Assembly: GCA_022793335.1 (NCBI GenBank)
Contig: JAAWCQ010000003.1
Span: forward strand, 1 to 64,000
Length of the DNA: 64,000 nucleotides
DNA from: Clostridia bacterium
Lineage (GTDB): Bacteria; Bacillota; Clostridia; Christensenellales; UBA1242
Direction of reading: 5' to 3'
This document shows, piece by piece, positions 1 through 8,169 of this stretch. Each line of letters starts with the position of its first letter. Positions within the stretch are counted from its first letter, which is position 1. The notes under the pieces were generated by a model. That model had not been told where the DNA came from, searched no databases, and worked only from the letters and a program-made list of their open reading frames with translations. The translations under genes were made by a program, and so were the position numbers.

Positions 1-1244
1 GTATACCAAGTTGGCTCAATCCAAAAAGTTTCTTTTCCTTCAGAGCCAGTCTTTCCAATAATCTCTTCTGGAAGTATTCCATTTCTAAGTTGCAGGCAGA
101 CGCAGTCTGGGTCAAGCTCTTTGACGCGTCTAGATTTGCCCACGCCGCTTGGGCCATGAAGCATAAAGTTTTTGCCTGTTTCAAGATAGAATTTCATTTG
201 CTCGGTCGCTGTGAGAGGGGTGTTGTCAACGGTTACTGAATAAGGAGAAGATTCTTTTTCTGCAAGCTTTTTCATTTGTTTGTTTATTAAAATTTTCTTT
301 TCTTTGTTTTCTTCCCATTTGCTGATCAAGACTTTATCTTGAATAAACATTTGCTCTAAAAATCCATTACCCTCAAAGTTTATATTCTTGGTGCAAAGTT
401 TTGTAGGGTCGCCATTGCCAGCTTGAATATCTTTGTGAAGGTTGAGACTGTTTAAATATGCACGGACGTTTGAATTTTGCCATTCATAAATATTGGCTGA
501 ATGCATAAGGTTATATTCGTTGTTGAAAGGCAGGAATATTAACCCATTTACGCAGTGCAGCTCCATAACTTTTGCTGCATTTTCTTCCTTCCACAATCGG
601 TCTTTTATAGGATTTAAAGAAGAAGGCATATCCTTCCAATTTTCAATCTTCCATACAATTGGACTTACATGATACCACTTATTTGCAAATTCTACATACC
701 TGGCATTGTTGTATAAAACTTCAGCAATATTTACTTTTGATTCTGAATCTATAAGAAAACTTCTTCCAGTAAAAATTATTTGATTATCTTTTTTCGCTCT
801 ATTAAGTTGTTCACATAAAGAGCTTGAGCATTGTTCTTGCGGATAAACTAAATTATTAAATATAATTTCGCCTTTGATTTTATTCAATATATATACGCCA
901 AGCGGGCTAAATTCTTCAAGAACAGCGTCGATTTTAATATCTATTTTAGGGCGTACGCCATGGTATTCTATGCAGTTTGTTGTGTTAGAAAATTCGCCTT
1001 TACTGCAATTGAAAGTGGGTTCTTGGTTTGGCATAAGCCAGACTTTGCAAAGTCTGTTGTTGCTTAACTGAGCTGCTTCTGCATACCCACTATCAAAAAC
1101 GAAATCGGAAGGCGTAATATAGCGATATGAATGACTTGGGTCTAATTCTTTAATGCTTTGATGGGTGTCAATTGTGACATAGTCGTTGGTTATAATTCCT
1201 CGATTTGAAACAGTCTGTTTAATCAAAATATCTTCAAGTTTCAT
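1..1244 (-). CDS. DUF6273-like / AAA+ (MoxR-type) ATPase, paralogue 1, 3' end outside window
   Basis: This gene runs off the left edge; about 414 N-terminal residues are visible from the ATG at 1244, which has a GAGAGG ribosome site. The N-terminal half carries a GVRPKIDI stretch (around residues 110-120) and a later W-x2-SNVRAYLNS stretch, both reminiscent of DUF6273 proteins. A Walker A motif GPSGVGKS lies at about residues 364-371, followed by LDPDCVCLQLRNG and LPEEIIGKTG, which are almost identical in the two full-length paralogues at 4790 and 20958. The ATPase half resembles AAA_5/MoxR proteins, which remodel partner proteins; the partner here is unknown. It is monocistronic, with its own promoter at 1265-1293. 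The family call is firm, the biological role is not known. Confidence 0.75.
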   Translation of the reverse strand, partial: MKLEDILIKQTVSNRGIITNDYVTIDTHQSIKELDPSHSYRYITPSDFVFDSGYAEAAQLSNNRLCKVWLMPNQEPTFNCSKGEFSNTTNCIEYHGVRPKIDIKIDAVLEEFSPLGVYILNKIKGEIIFNNLVYPQEQCSSSLCEQLNRAKKDNQIIFTGRSFLIDSESKVNIAEVLYNNARYVEFANKWYHVSPIVWKIENWKDMPSSLNPIKDRLWKEENAAKVMELHCVNGLIFLPFNNEYNLMHSANIYEWQNSNVRAYLNSLNLHKDIQAGNGDPTKLCTKNINFEGNGFLEQMFIQDKVLISKWEENKEKKILINKQMKKLAEKESSPYSVTVDNTPLTATEQMKFYLETGKNFMLHGPSGVGKSRRVKELDPDCVCLQLRNGILPEEIIGKTGSEGKETFWIEPTWY

Positions 1245-1264
1245 TTAAAAACCTCTCTTTAAAA

Positions 1265-1293
1265 AGTGTAACACAAATTGGTTGTGATTTCAA
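1265..1293 (-). promoter_or_regulatory. SigA promoter of the 1-1244 ATPase gene
   Basis: On the minus strand TTGAAA (1288-1293) is followed after 17 bp by TACACT (1265-1270). The predicted start is about 15 nt upstream of the ATG at 1244. Confidence 0.6.
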
Positions 1294-1312
1294 GAGTAAA
1301 AATTGAAATAGG

Positions 1313-2020
1313 CTAAGCTATTAAATATAAATATTTAATCTCTCCATTTTTACGCCATTGGATAGTCTGTGGTTGCGCGGAAGAAAGAAGGCTGTCTTGT
1401 TGAGAGTTGCTGATAATATATTTGCCGCCGCATAGAGTTTTTTCGCTTTTAAAGCCTTCAAAACAGGTTTCGCTTGCGATAATGCAATGAGTTTTATCTT
1501 CTATAAATTGAGATAAAATGAAAATTTCCTCATTTTTTATTTTTAATTTTGACAGCAAAAATGCAAGCTCTTCATTAAATGTTTTTGCTGGGAAGGTGTA
1601 AGATTGGCTGAAAAGTTTGCGCGAGGAAAGGTTGACAATTTCAAGATGGCTGGGGCTGTGAGATAAAAGTTGTTCATCAAAATGAATTTTGCTTAAATAA
1701 TTGAAGCCAGAAGGACATTTTGAAGGTGAAATTCCATGGAATGCCTTAAAAGCTCTTGAAAAGCCCTCTCTCGTCTCATATCCACATGCAACAGCCACAT
1801 CAATTACGCGGTCTTTTACAAGCAAAAGGGCAGCTTCGCTGAGTCGTCTTTTTCTTATATAATCCTTTATGGTAAAGCCAGTGAGCAGCTCAAAAAGAGG
1901 GGACGCAAGATTTCCGCTCAGCTCCAAAAGCCTGCAAATCTTTCTCATGTCAGGCTCTTCAAATATGTTTTGCTCTATATAATCAATTGTGCTGTTAAGC
2001 CGTTTATAAATATTTATCAT
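1313..2020 (-). CDS. AraC-family transcriptional regulator with GyrI-like C-terminal region
   Basis: A 235-residue protein. The first ~100 residues hold two helix-turn-helix motifs of AraC type, the second around VACGYETREGFSRAFKAFHG, followed by ISPSKCP. The remaining ~130 residues resemble the effector-binding (GyrI-like) half seen in Rob/SoxS-like regulators. An upstream in-frame ATG at 2062 exists, but it lies upstream of and overlaps a perfect TTGACA-17-TATAAT promoter whose predicted start falls at the ATG at 2020, so I take 2020 as the start and the message as leaderless. No Shine-Dalgarno site precedes either ATG. It is divergent from the small gene at 2136. The effector and regulon are unknown. 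Confidence 0.85.
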   Translation of the reverse strand: MINIYKRLNSTIDYIEQNIFEEPDMRKICRLLELSGNLASPLFELLTGFTIKDYIRKRRLSEAALLLVKDRVIDVAVACGYETREGFSRAFKAFHGISPSKCPSGFNYLSKIHFDEQLLSHSPSHLEIVNLSSRKLFSQSYTFPAKTFNEELAFLLSKLKIKNEEIFILSQFIEDKTHCIIASETCFEGFKSEKTLCGGKYIISNSQQDSLLSSAQPQTIQWRKNGEIKYLYLIA

Positions 2021-2027
2021 AAAATAT

Positions 2028-2056
2028 ATTATAATAATATAAAAGCGTTCTGTCAA
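2028..2056 (-). promoter_or_regulatory. Consensus SigA promoter, leaderless, for the AraC gene
   Basis: Minus strand TTGACA (2051-2056), 17-bp spacer, TATAAT (2028-2033), then only seven bases before the ATG at 2020. Initiation at the usual distance would start transcription at or next to the start codon. Confidence 0.75.
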
Positions 2057-2135
2057 GCTCATGTGATATTTTATTGTGCAAAAATATCACGCAAGTATCG
2101 ACAAAATATGATAAATTATAAGTGAGGTGAATGCT

Positions 2136-2648
2136 ATGGAAAAAGTTTATAAATTTCTTGGCGAAGAATATAATTTGGAAGAAGTCGCTGCAGAGGTAGA
2201 CAAAACACTTCAAAACATGATAAATGACCTTGCTGGCATGCAGGGGCTTTACAAAAGCATAATCAGCGAGTTTAAAGTGGATACAAGAGGTGAAAACGAT
2301 GAAGTTACACAAAACTGCTTAAAACTTTTTGATGCTTTTCAGACAACCGTTGAAAAAAATCATTCTGGCAGAATGGCAAAACTTGAAGAAATCATCGACA
2401 ATAATGACTATGAGAAAATGCTTGAGGCGGTGGAAGAAACTGCAGTTAATTTTGACAGAGCGGTTAAAGGGCTTGATAAAGTGCTTCAAGAGTCTATTGA
2501 TGTGCCAGGAATTGACAATCTTATTCGCTTTAAAACATTGACAGCAAATAAAGATTCAATCAAATATGCACTTAAAGAGCTTCAACGCCAAAAAGAATAT
2601 ACAAGAAAGTATGCTCAAGAGCATGATGCTGAAGCTGGTCTTGAATAA
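2136..2648 (+). CDS. Hypothetical helical protein, 170 aa
   Basis: I do not recognise this protein. It is acidic, helix-rich and lacks a signal peptide or membrane segment. A GTG at 2127 opens the same frame, but the AGGTGA ribosome site (2125-2130) overlaps it and is well placed for the ATG at 2136, so 2136 is chosen. Repeated leucines and alternating charge suggest a coiled-coil or helical bundle. It is divergent from the AraC gene, with about 115 bp between start codons; co-regulation is possible but not shown. Confidence 0.6.
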   Translation: MEKVYKFLGEEYNLEEVAAEVDKTLQNMINDLAGMQGLYKSIISEFKVDTRGENDEVTQNCLKLFDAFQTTVEKNHSGRMAKLEEIIDNNDYEKMLEAVEETAVNFDRAVKGLDKVLQESIDVPGIDNLIRFKTLTANKDSIKYALKELQRQKEYTRKYAQEHDAEAGLE

Positions 2649-2883
2649 ACAAAGATTGCGAAAGCTTTAAAATAATGAAAAATTTATGCTGCAATTTTGC
2701 TTAGATCTTTCTGGGCAAAGATAAAAATATATGCACTAAAGTTTTTTATGGCAAAAAATGTGTCTGAAAAACAGAAATCTTCATAGACTGATTTGGTGGA
2801 CAAAATTTTTGTTTAATTTGGTTTAGAAAACAATAAACAGGTTGATAATCATAAATAAGTAAAGTGTGAACAGGAGTAAAAAT

Positions 2884-3051
2884 ATGGCAAGAGAAACCGA
2901 ATATGATATAATCAATAAATATATAGATGAGGCAATAAGTCTTATACTTAAAAAGAAAGAGTATGATTGCATACGCGTTCTTGAAAGTTTAAAGCTTTTC
3001 AGCCACAGCGTTTTAAACGCAAAATATCTTTTTGGAACAGATGAAGATTAA
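2884..3051 (+). CDS. Small hypothetical protein, 55 aa
   Basis: A short gene beginning MARETEYDIINKY, with an AGGAG ribosome site (2872-2876) seven bases before the ATG at 2884. An in-frame GTG at 2866 would extend it by six residues but overlaps the ribosome site. The product is a small soluble helical protein of mixed charge and is not recognised. Its stop codon is overlapped by a terminator hairpin, which supports a genuine short transcription unit. The 235 bp before it hold no gene I can support. Confidence 0.5.
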   Translation: MARETEYDIINKYIDEAISLILKKKEYDCIRVLESLKLFSHSVLNAKYLFGTDED

Positions 3052-3078
3052 GGGTCTTATCAAGGCTCTTTTTTTTTA
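3050..3078 (+). terminator. Intrinsic terminator after the 55-aa gene
   Basis: AAGGGTCTT (3050-3058) pairs with AAGGCTCTT (3062-3070) over nine base pairs including G-U pairs, with a three-base loop and a run of T. It overlaps the stop codon at 3049-3051. Confidence 0.6.
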
Positions 3079-3169
3079 CCATTTTTTTGAAAACTATGAA
3101 AAATTCTGACTTTTTTGTCAAATTTTGACACTTTTTTCAGCAATTTATGTGAAAAAAGGTTGATAAATG

Positions 3170-3198
3170 TTGGTTCGAGAAGAAAAATAAGTTATACT
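3170..3198 (+). promoter_or_regulatory. Probable SigA promoter of tilS
   Basis: TTGGTT (3170-3175), 17-bp spacer, TATACT (3193-3198). The -35 is weak, the spacing ideal. Confidence 0.45.
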
Positions 3199-3234
3199 AA
3201 ACTGTAAAAATCTTTATTGATAAGAGGTGTAAGC

Positions 3235-4590
3235 ATGAATTTGTGCGGACAATTTATTCAAAATAATCGGCTTTTAAATAGTGGCGATAAGCTCGGCGTG
3301 GGCGTAAGTGGCGGCAGCGACTCTGTTGCACTTTTGCATTATCTGGCGACGAATAAAGACGCGTTGAAAATTGAGATGGTTGCCATTCATGTTGACCACC
3401 AAATAAGAGAAAACAGCGGGCAAGACTGCAAGTTTGTGGAAAAATTGGCAAAAGAGCTTGGGGTCAGATTTTGCAAATTCAAAATAGATGTGCCAGCACT
3501 TGCTAGAACGCGAGGGCAAAGCTTGGAGACGGCGGCAAGGGAGGCTCGATATGAGGTTTTCAGGTCACTTGTAAAAAAAGGAATTATAAACAAAGTGGCG
3601 CTTGCTCATCATAAAAATGATCAGGCAGAGACCATTCTTATGCACATTTTCAGGGGCTCGGGCGTGAGCGGCGCAAAGGGCATGGAGCCGACAAGTGAAA
3701 AAGTGTTTATCAGACCGCTGCTTGACTGCTCTAAAGAGGATATTCTTGCATATTTGAAACGAAACAAACTTGAATATGTCAATGATTACACCAATGAAGA
3801 TATTGCTTACAACAGAAACTTTGTGCGAAATGTCATTTTAAAGGAAATTTGTTCTCGCTGGCCAAATGCAGTTGACGCAATTGTCAATTTTGGCAGGTCG
3901 GCGAGCGAAGATGACGAATATATAAATTCGCAGGTTTATGAAGATGCGATTTTGAATGCAGAAAAATTGGTTAAAGTACCGACGAGTTATTTTGTCTTTC
4001 ATAAAGCGGTGGTTTCGCGTATAATCTTTAAAGCGTTGAAGAGCATTGGTGTAAATAAAGATATTGAAAGAAAACATATTTCTCTTATTATCGACCTTGC
4101 CAAAAATGGCGAAAATGGAAGCAAACTCAGCCTGCCTTTTAATGTCAAAGCGGTCAAAGAATATGACTATATTGTTTTTCACAACAATCAAAAAGAAAAG
4201 TCAAACTTTGAAGCAATCTTTAAATGTGGAAAAGTCAATGTTGAAAATTTTGGCACAATCTTAATAAAGAAGGTGAAAGATAAGGGGGAAGTGGAGGACG
4301 CGCTAAAAAGCAAAAATATGTTTTTCATAGACGGAGATAAACTGCCCAAGGGTGCCAAGTGGAGAACAAGAAAAGAGGGTGATAACTTTGCCAAGTTTGG
4401 CGGCGGAAGCAAAAAACTTAAGAGCTTTTTAATCGACCAAAAAGTACCAGCAAGGATAAGAGATTTTTTGCCTGTGCTTGCAAATGAAAATGAGATTTTT
4501 GTTGTTGGCGGAATTGAAATTTCAGAAAAAGTCAAAGTTGACGAAAAGACAAAAAATATCTATAAAATAATATTTGATAGAGATAATTAA
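3235..4590 (+). CDS. tilS: tRNA(Ile)-lysidine synthetase TilS
   Basis: TilS ligates lysine to C34 of the CAU-anticodon tRNA-Ile so that it reads AUA codons; it is an essential cytosolic enzyme. The PP-loop motif SGGSDS is at residues 25-30, followed by the family's VAIHVDHQIRENS and the AHHKNDQAETILMHIFRGSG stretch. The C-terminal TilS domain (about 360-440) includes WRTRKEGD and KKLKSFLIDQKVP. At 451 residues it is of usual length. A TTG at 3217 extends the frame, but the AGAGGTG site (3223-3229) fixes the ATG at 3235. The usual neighbours hpt and ftsH are absent; the gene stands alone between two terminators. Confidence 0.95.
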   Translation: MNLCGQFIQNNRLLNSGDKLGVGVSGGSDSVALLHYLATNKDALKIEMVAIHVDHQIRENSGQDCKFVEKLAKELGVRFCKFKIDVPALARTRGQSLETAAREARYEVFRSLVKKGIINKVALAHHKNDQAETILMHIFRGSGVSGAKGMEPTSEKVFIRPLLDCSKEDILAYLKRNKLEYVNDYTNEDIAYNRNFVRNVILKEICSRWPNAVDAIVNFGRSASEDDEYINSQVYEDAILNAEKLVKVPTSYFVFHKAVVSRIIFKALKSIGVNKDIERKHISLIIDLAKNGENGSKLSLPFNVKAVKEYDYIVFHNNQKEKSNFEAIFKCGKVNVENFGTILIKKVKDKGEVEDALKSKNMFFIDGDKLPKGAKWRTRKEGDNFAKFGGGSKKLKSFLIDQKVPARIRDFLPVLANENEIFVVGGIEISEKVKVDEKTKNIYKIIFDRDN

Positions 4591-4661
4591 CAAAAATTTT
4601 AGTAATTTTGCCAAAAAAACGCGAAAAAAGCTGAAATTTTAAATATAAACAGAAAAATTAA

Positions 4662-4697
4662 AAGATTTTCCGTGTTTTAGGAAAGTCTTTTCTTTTT
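4662..4697 (+). terminator. Intrinsic terminator after tilS
   Basis: AAGATTTTCC (4662-4671) pairs with GGAAAGTCTT (4680-4689) with one T-G pair and an eight-base loop, followed by a T-rich tract. Confidence 0.7.
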
Positions 4698-4727
4698 AAA
4701 TCATTTTAAATAAATTTATTTTTAATA

Positions 4728-4756
4728 TTGAAAAGCTGTTGAAATTGTGCTAAAAT
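4728..4756 (+). promoter_or_regulatory. SigA promoter of ATPase paralogue 2
   Basis: TTGAAA (4728-4733), 17-bp spacer, TAAAAT (4751-4756), about 33 bp before the ATG. Confidence 0.6.
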
Positions 4757-4789
4757 AAGAAGGTAAGATTTTATTGAAAGAAGGTTTAA

Positions 4790-6925
4790 ATGGCACAACT
4801 TTTTAAAAATTGTATTATTCCGATGGAGCTTGAATGTGGTACAAAAGACCTTGTTTTTTTTGATGCTTATAAAGATTTTAGGTTTTATCTTTTCATACCG
4901 CTTAAGCCAACCGATTATGCAATTGCCTGCGGTGCAGATATCAATGCCAGCAATGAATGCGACGCTGCAATCAGAAATATAAATGATGACGAGGCCTTAT
5001 GTTTCAGTGAAGGAAATGAATATGGTTGTGAATCTACCTGCAAAAGAAATGCTATTTTTCCAAGCATGTTGCTTGACAAAAAGAAGCTTCCAAAAAATCA
5101 CAATGTGACAAATTATGGCAATTATAAGACCATTTCTTTTGATGATTTTGTTTTTCCGCAGTCTTATGCATTAAACTCGGCTGAAATTGAAGATGCTTAT
5201 CAAGATGGTAAGCTGAATGCTACAGGCAGGGTTTACAGCGGAAGATATATAGCTGGACTTGAAAGCGTTTTGCAAGACAACTTTGAGTATGAATACAAAG
5301 GCAACAAATATGTAAGGGTCAGAGCGGACAAAGCAAGCAAATGTCAAGGCAAGGTAAGTTTTGAAGGTGATATCGACTTTAATAAAGGTGAACATTACTG
5401 GTTTAAGGTAGAGCCTATTGAGTTTTTAATAGAAAAAGATGAAAATGATACGATGTTAGTAAGAAGCAAAAAGGGAATTTTATCAGGCGTTCCTTTTTAT
5501 CATCGCAACAATGAAGTGCAATGGCAAAATTCTATATATCGAGTTTATCTTAATGGATATGATTTGGAAAAAGAGTTTGAAATTGGCAATGGCAACATAG
5601 CGGATGCCCCTACAAGATTGTATAACTCAGAAGGTTGTGGATTTTTGGAAGAGGCAGACATGAACGCAGAGCTCAACTATTCAGATGAAGATGATGAAGA
5701 AGAGGAAAAGCAAGAAACAAAAACACGCCCAAATCCTTATGGAGTAAGCATCAACAACACGCCACTATCAGTAAAAGAGCAGATGAGGTTTTACATAGAT
5801 GAAGGTATAAGCTTCATGCTGCATGGCCCAAGCGGAGTAGGAAAGACAAGGCGAGTGCAAGAGCTTGACCCAGACTGCGTATGCCTGCAATTAAGAAATG
5901 GAATACTGCCAGAAGAGATAACAGGAAAGACAGGCACAGAAGGTAGGCAATCATTTTGGATAGAGCCAACATGGTATACCCGCTTGAAAGAGCTTTGCGA
6001 AAACGACCCAGAGCACAATCATGTATTATTCATAGATGAGCTTACAAATGTCAGACCAAATGAGCAGTCACTTGTGTTCCACCTCGTATTGTCAAGGTCG
6101 ATAGACGGAAATATAGGCAAACTGCCAGACAATTGTGTGGTGGTTGCAGCAGGAAATAGCCCAGAAGAGAGCGAGGCTGCCTACAATATGCCAGAGCCAC
6201 TATTCCGCCGCTTTGAAGCACATATCGAGCTTAAACCAGATATAAAAGACTTCTTGGAGTGGGGAAGCGAGAAAAGACCAGACGGTAAAACTAAGATACA
6301 CCCACTAGTAGCAGCCTTTGTAGCAGCAAATGATAAGTCAGTGTTCTATACAAAGTATGACACAGAAAACCCACCGAAATTTGCAATCGACCCACGCGGC
6401 TGGGAACAGGTTTCAAATATCATCTATGCAAATAAAGGAGAGCTTCGAATAAAGATGCTGGCAGATAAGATAGGCGAGTCAAACGCGATAGCCCTTATCA
6501 AATTTGCATCACTACCACGAATAACAATAGAAGATATATTGTCAGACCAAGTGGATTTGAAAGCGTTGCCAAGCAAACAGACCGAGAAATATGCCCTTAC
6601 ATGCAGCTTTAAGTGCGTGGACGAGAAGGGAGTAAAGAAGGTACGCGAATTTGTAAAGGTGCATTTAGGGAGAGAAAACCTAGAAGTATTTGACAGCTTA
6701 TGGATAGAAAATGATGATGAGCGTGCTATTTTAATCAATCAAATTGATGAAGAGGAAAAGAAAAATTATGATGACAAGGCTTCTCAGATGATGGAAAGAT
6801 TTAAAAATACCACGACCTTTTTAGAAGAAGAAAGAAAACTTGAAAAAGACAGAGAAAAAATATTTGGTTATTCAAAAGATGTAATTGAAAACTCATTAAA
6901 AAATTATCTTGATAAGGATATCTGA
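4790..6925 (+). CDS. DUF6273-like / AAA+ (MoxR-type) ATPase, paralogue 2
   Basis: A 711-residue cytosolic-looking protein. Residues 1-300 contain modules resembling DUF6273 (FVFPQSYAL; WFKVEPIEFLI; a later W-x-NSIYRVYLNG), then an acidic linker (about 300-315) and an AAA+ domain with Walker A GPSGVGKT at 346-353, Walker B VLFIDE ending at D416-E417, a sensor asparagine in VAAGNS and arginines in PEPLFRRFEAH. It is monocistronic with its own promoter and terminator. Codon use changes sharply: from about base 5745 to 6700 isoleucine is ATA or ATC and I find no ATT, whereas both flanks use ATT. MoxR-like ATPases usually act on a partner protein; none is adjacent. Confidence 0.8.
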   Translation: MAQLFKNCIIPMELECGTKDLVFFDAYKDFRFYLFIPLKPTDYAIACGADINASNECDAAIRNINDDEALCFSEGNEYGCESTCKRNAIFPSMLLDKKKLPKNHNVTNYGNYKTISFDDFVFPQSYALNSAEIEDAYQDGKLNATGRVYSGRYIAGLESVLQDNFEYEYKGNKYVRVRADKASKCQGKVSFEGDIDFNKGEHYWFKVEPIEFLIEKDENDTMLVRSKKGILSGVPFYHRNNEVQWQNSIYRVYLNGYDLEKEFEIGNGNIADAPTRLYNSEGCGFLEEADMNAELNYSDEDDEEEEKQETKTRPNPYGVSINNTPLSVKEQMRFYIDEGISFMLHGPSGVGKTRRVQELDPDCVCLQLRNGILPEEITGKTGTEGRQSFWIEPTWYTRLKELCENDPEHNHVLFIDELTNVRPNEQSLVFHLVLSRSIDGNIGKLPDNCVVVAAGNSPEESEAAYNMPEPLFRRFEAHIELKPDIKDFLEWGSEKRPDGKTKIHPLVAAFVAANDKSVFYTKYDTENPPKFAIDPRGWEQVSNIIYANKGELRIKMLADKIGESNAIALIKFASLPRITIEDILSDQVDLKALPSKQTEKYALTCSFKCVDEKGVKKVREFVKVHLGRENLEVFDSLWIENDDERAILINQIDEEEKKNYDDKASQMMERFKNTTTFLEEERKLEKDREKIFGYSKDVIENSLKNYLDKDI

Positions 6926-6935
6926 CAAAAAAAAT

Positions 6936-6963
6936 AGAGCTGTTAAAATCAGCTCTTTTTTTA
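6936..6963 (+). terminator. Intrinsic terminator after ATPase paralogue 2
   Basis: AGAGCTG (6936-6942) and CAGCTCT (6950-6956) form a perfect seven-bp stem followed by a T run. Confidence 0.8.
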
Positions 6964-7204
6964 ATAAGAAAAAAACAATTGTTCGATTTTAATAGAAAAA
7001 AATAATAACAAATAATATTAGACAACATTTTTTAAATCTTAAAAACAGTAAGAAAATATAAAATATCCTTCAAAAATTGAAAAAATGGCAAAAAAAACAA
7101 TAAAAAAAGACTTTTTTTTGCACTTTTTTATAAATTTTCTACAAAAATCAAAATTTTTTAATTTATTTAATTATTTTACAAAAAGCAGCGAAATTAAAAA
7201 ATAG

Positions 7205-7233
7205 TTGCATTTTTATTGCATTTATGATATAAT
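7205..7233 (+). promoter_or_regulatory. SigA promoter of the OLE-like RNA
   Basis: TTGCAT (7205-7210), 17-bp spacer ending in TATGA, TATAAT (7228-7233). The predicted start is near 7240. Confidence 0.7.
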
Positions 7234-7239
7234 CTAATA

Positions 7240-7832
7240 ATAGAAGGTGCAGTATTCTAGTCAGAAGGCTTTTTTAGGAAGGCGAAGTAATAGCGTCGAC
7301 GGGCATATCTGTGAAGTTTCTGGTGCTGGCTTTGGTTGCCCAAACTGGGGCTGGTGCTGGGAGTTAAGAATTTTGGGCGAATTGTAATGGCATACAGTCC
7401 ACGACCCAATTTTCGTGGAGACCTTAATGGGTGGAAGTCAACTCTTCTACTATTGAGGAAGAACCTGCATTGCGATAAAAGTTGTGTGCAGCGTAGCCTG
7501 CCTTGAGTGAATGGCTTGGGATTAAGCAAAAGCGTTTTCATATTATCGGCCAATAATTTGATAACTGCTGCTTATGAAATGGCATTTGCAAAATAGGCTA
7601 ATAAAATTGTTTTCTGTCAAGGAAAACTTCTAGACTGTTGCTAAGTGCTGGCTGGATAGGGATTATAGTGCGACCTAAGTGGCGATTCGGTGTAATGTCT
7701 TGCTTAATAGGAAACTGCTCGAAGCGGTGACGCTTGAGTGCGAGAATGGGAAATCCGACCGAACCTATGGCGCAAGGTTTACTTAACCAGCTGCCTTCTA
7801 AGTATAACAGCATTTGCTGTTATACTTTTTTT
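7240..7832 (+). ncRNA. ole: Large structured RNA, probable OLE RNA
   Basis: A ~590-nt stretch between a good promoter and a strong terminator, clearly more GC-rich than its AT-rich flanks, with no credible ribosome site or open reading frame. Size, own promoter and position just upstream of an OapA-like membrane protein gene match OLE (ornate, large, extremophilic) RNA of Firmicutes, which forms a ribonucleoprotein at the cell membrane with OapA and is linked to stress tolerance. I could not fold it or compare it with the OLE covariance model. It lacks the tRNA-like ends of tmRNA and the GAGGAAAGTCC core of RNase P RNA. ROOL RNA (similar size) is the main alternative; the downstream oapA favours OLE. 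Confidence 0.75.
7800..7832 (+). terminator. Terminator of the OLE-like RNA
   Basis: A perfect 13-bp stem, AAGTATAACAGCA (7800-7812) with its complement (7815-7827), then seven T residues. Confidence 0.9.
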
Positions 7833-8097
7833 ATGCAGAAAATGTAATTATATCTTGATAAAAAATGCAGTTATATTTATATTGACAATGCTGTCATATT
7901 TATTTAGTAAGCACAATTATATTTATATTAAGTGTGGGTATAGCTGCTTTATTATTTCATATAGTAATTTTGTCATAATATTTTATGCAGGAAGAGCACC
8001 GTGCTTTTTATAAAGAAAGTTTAGCTATTTATAAGGCATATAAGATATATGTAAAATATAAAGTAAATTATAGATTTTAGATAAAAAATAAAATTAT
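7833..8097 (+). other. AT-rich spacer between OLE-like RNA and oapA
   Basis: No gene seen. A short hairpin near 7990-8012 (AAGAGCA-CCG-TGCTTTT) followed by T residues could be a second, backup terminator. The apparent reading frame from 7738 is a chance frame over the RNA. Confidence 0.4.
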
Positions 8098-8126
8098 TTG
8101 CAAAAGAAATAAAAATATGATATAAT
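8098..8126 (+). promoter_or_regulatory. SigA promoter of oapA
   Basis: TTGCAA (8098-8103), 17-bp spacer ending in TATGA, TATAAT (8121-8126). It closely resembles the promoter of the upstream RNA, so the two may be expressed in parallel. Confidence 0.7.
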
Positions 8127-8169
8127 ATCTTTCATTAAAAGAGGATAAATTAAAAGAGGTAATAAAAAA

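Noticed and set aside
874-1071. Plus-strand open frame
   Set aside because: Shadow of the ATPase gene on the minus strand.
4188-4535. Antisense frames within tilS and other genes
   Set aside because: Composition follows the sense gene and no ribosome sites were found.
7257-7553. Minus-strand 98-codon frame
   Set aside because: Antisense to the large RNA, no promoter or ribosome site.
7240-7832. tmRNA or RNase P RNA
   Set aside because: No tRNA-like acceptor with TTCRA loop and CCA at the ends and no tag reading frame; the RNase P GAGGAAAGTCC core is missing.
7738-8013. 91-codon open frame
   Set aside because: It overlaps the structured RNA and its terminator and has no ribosome site.
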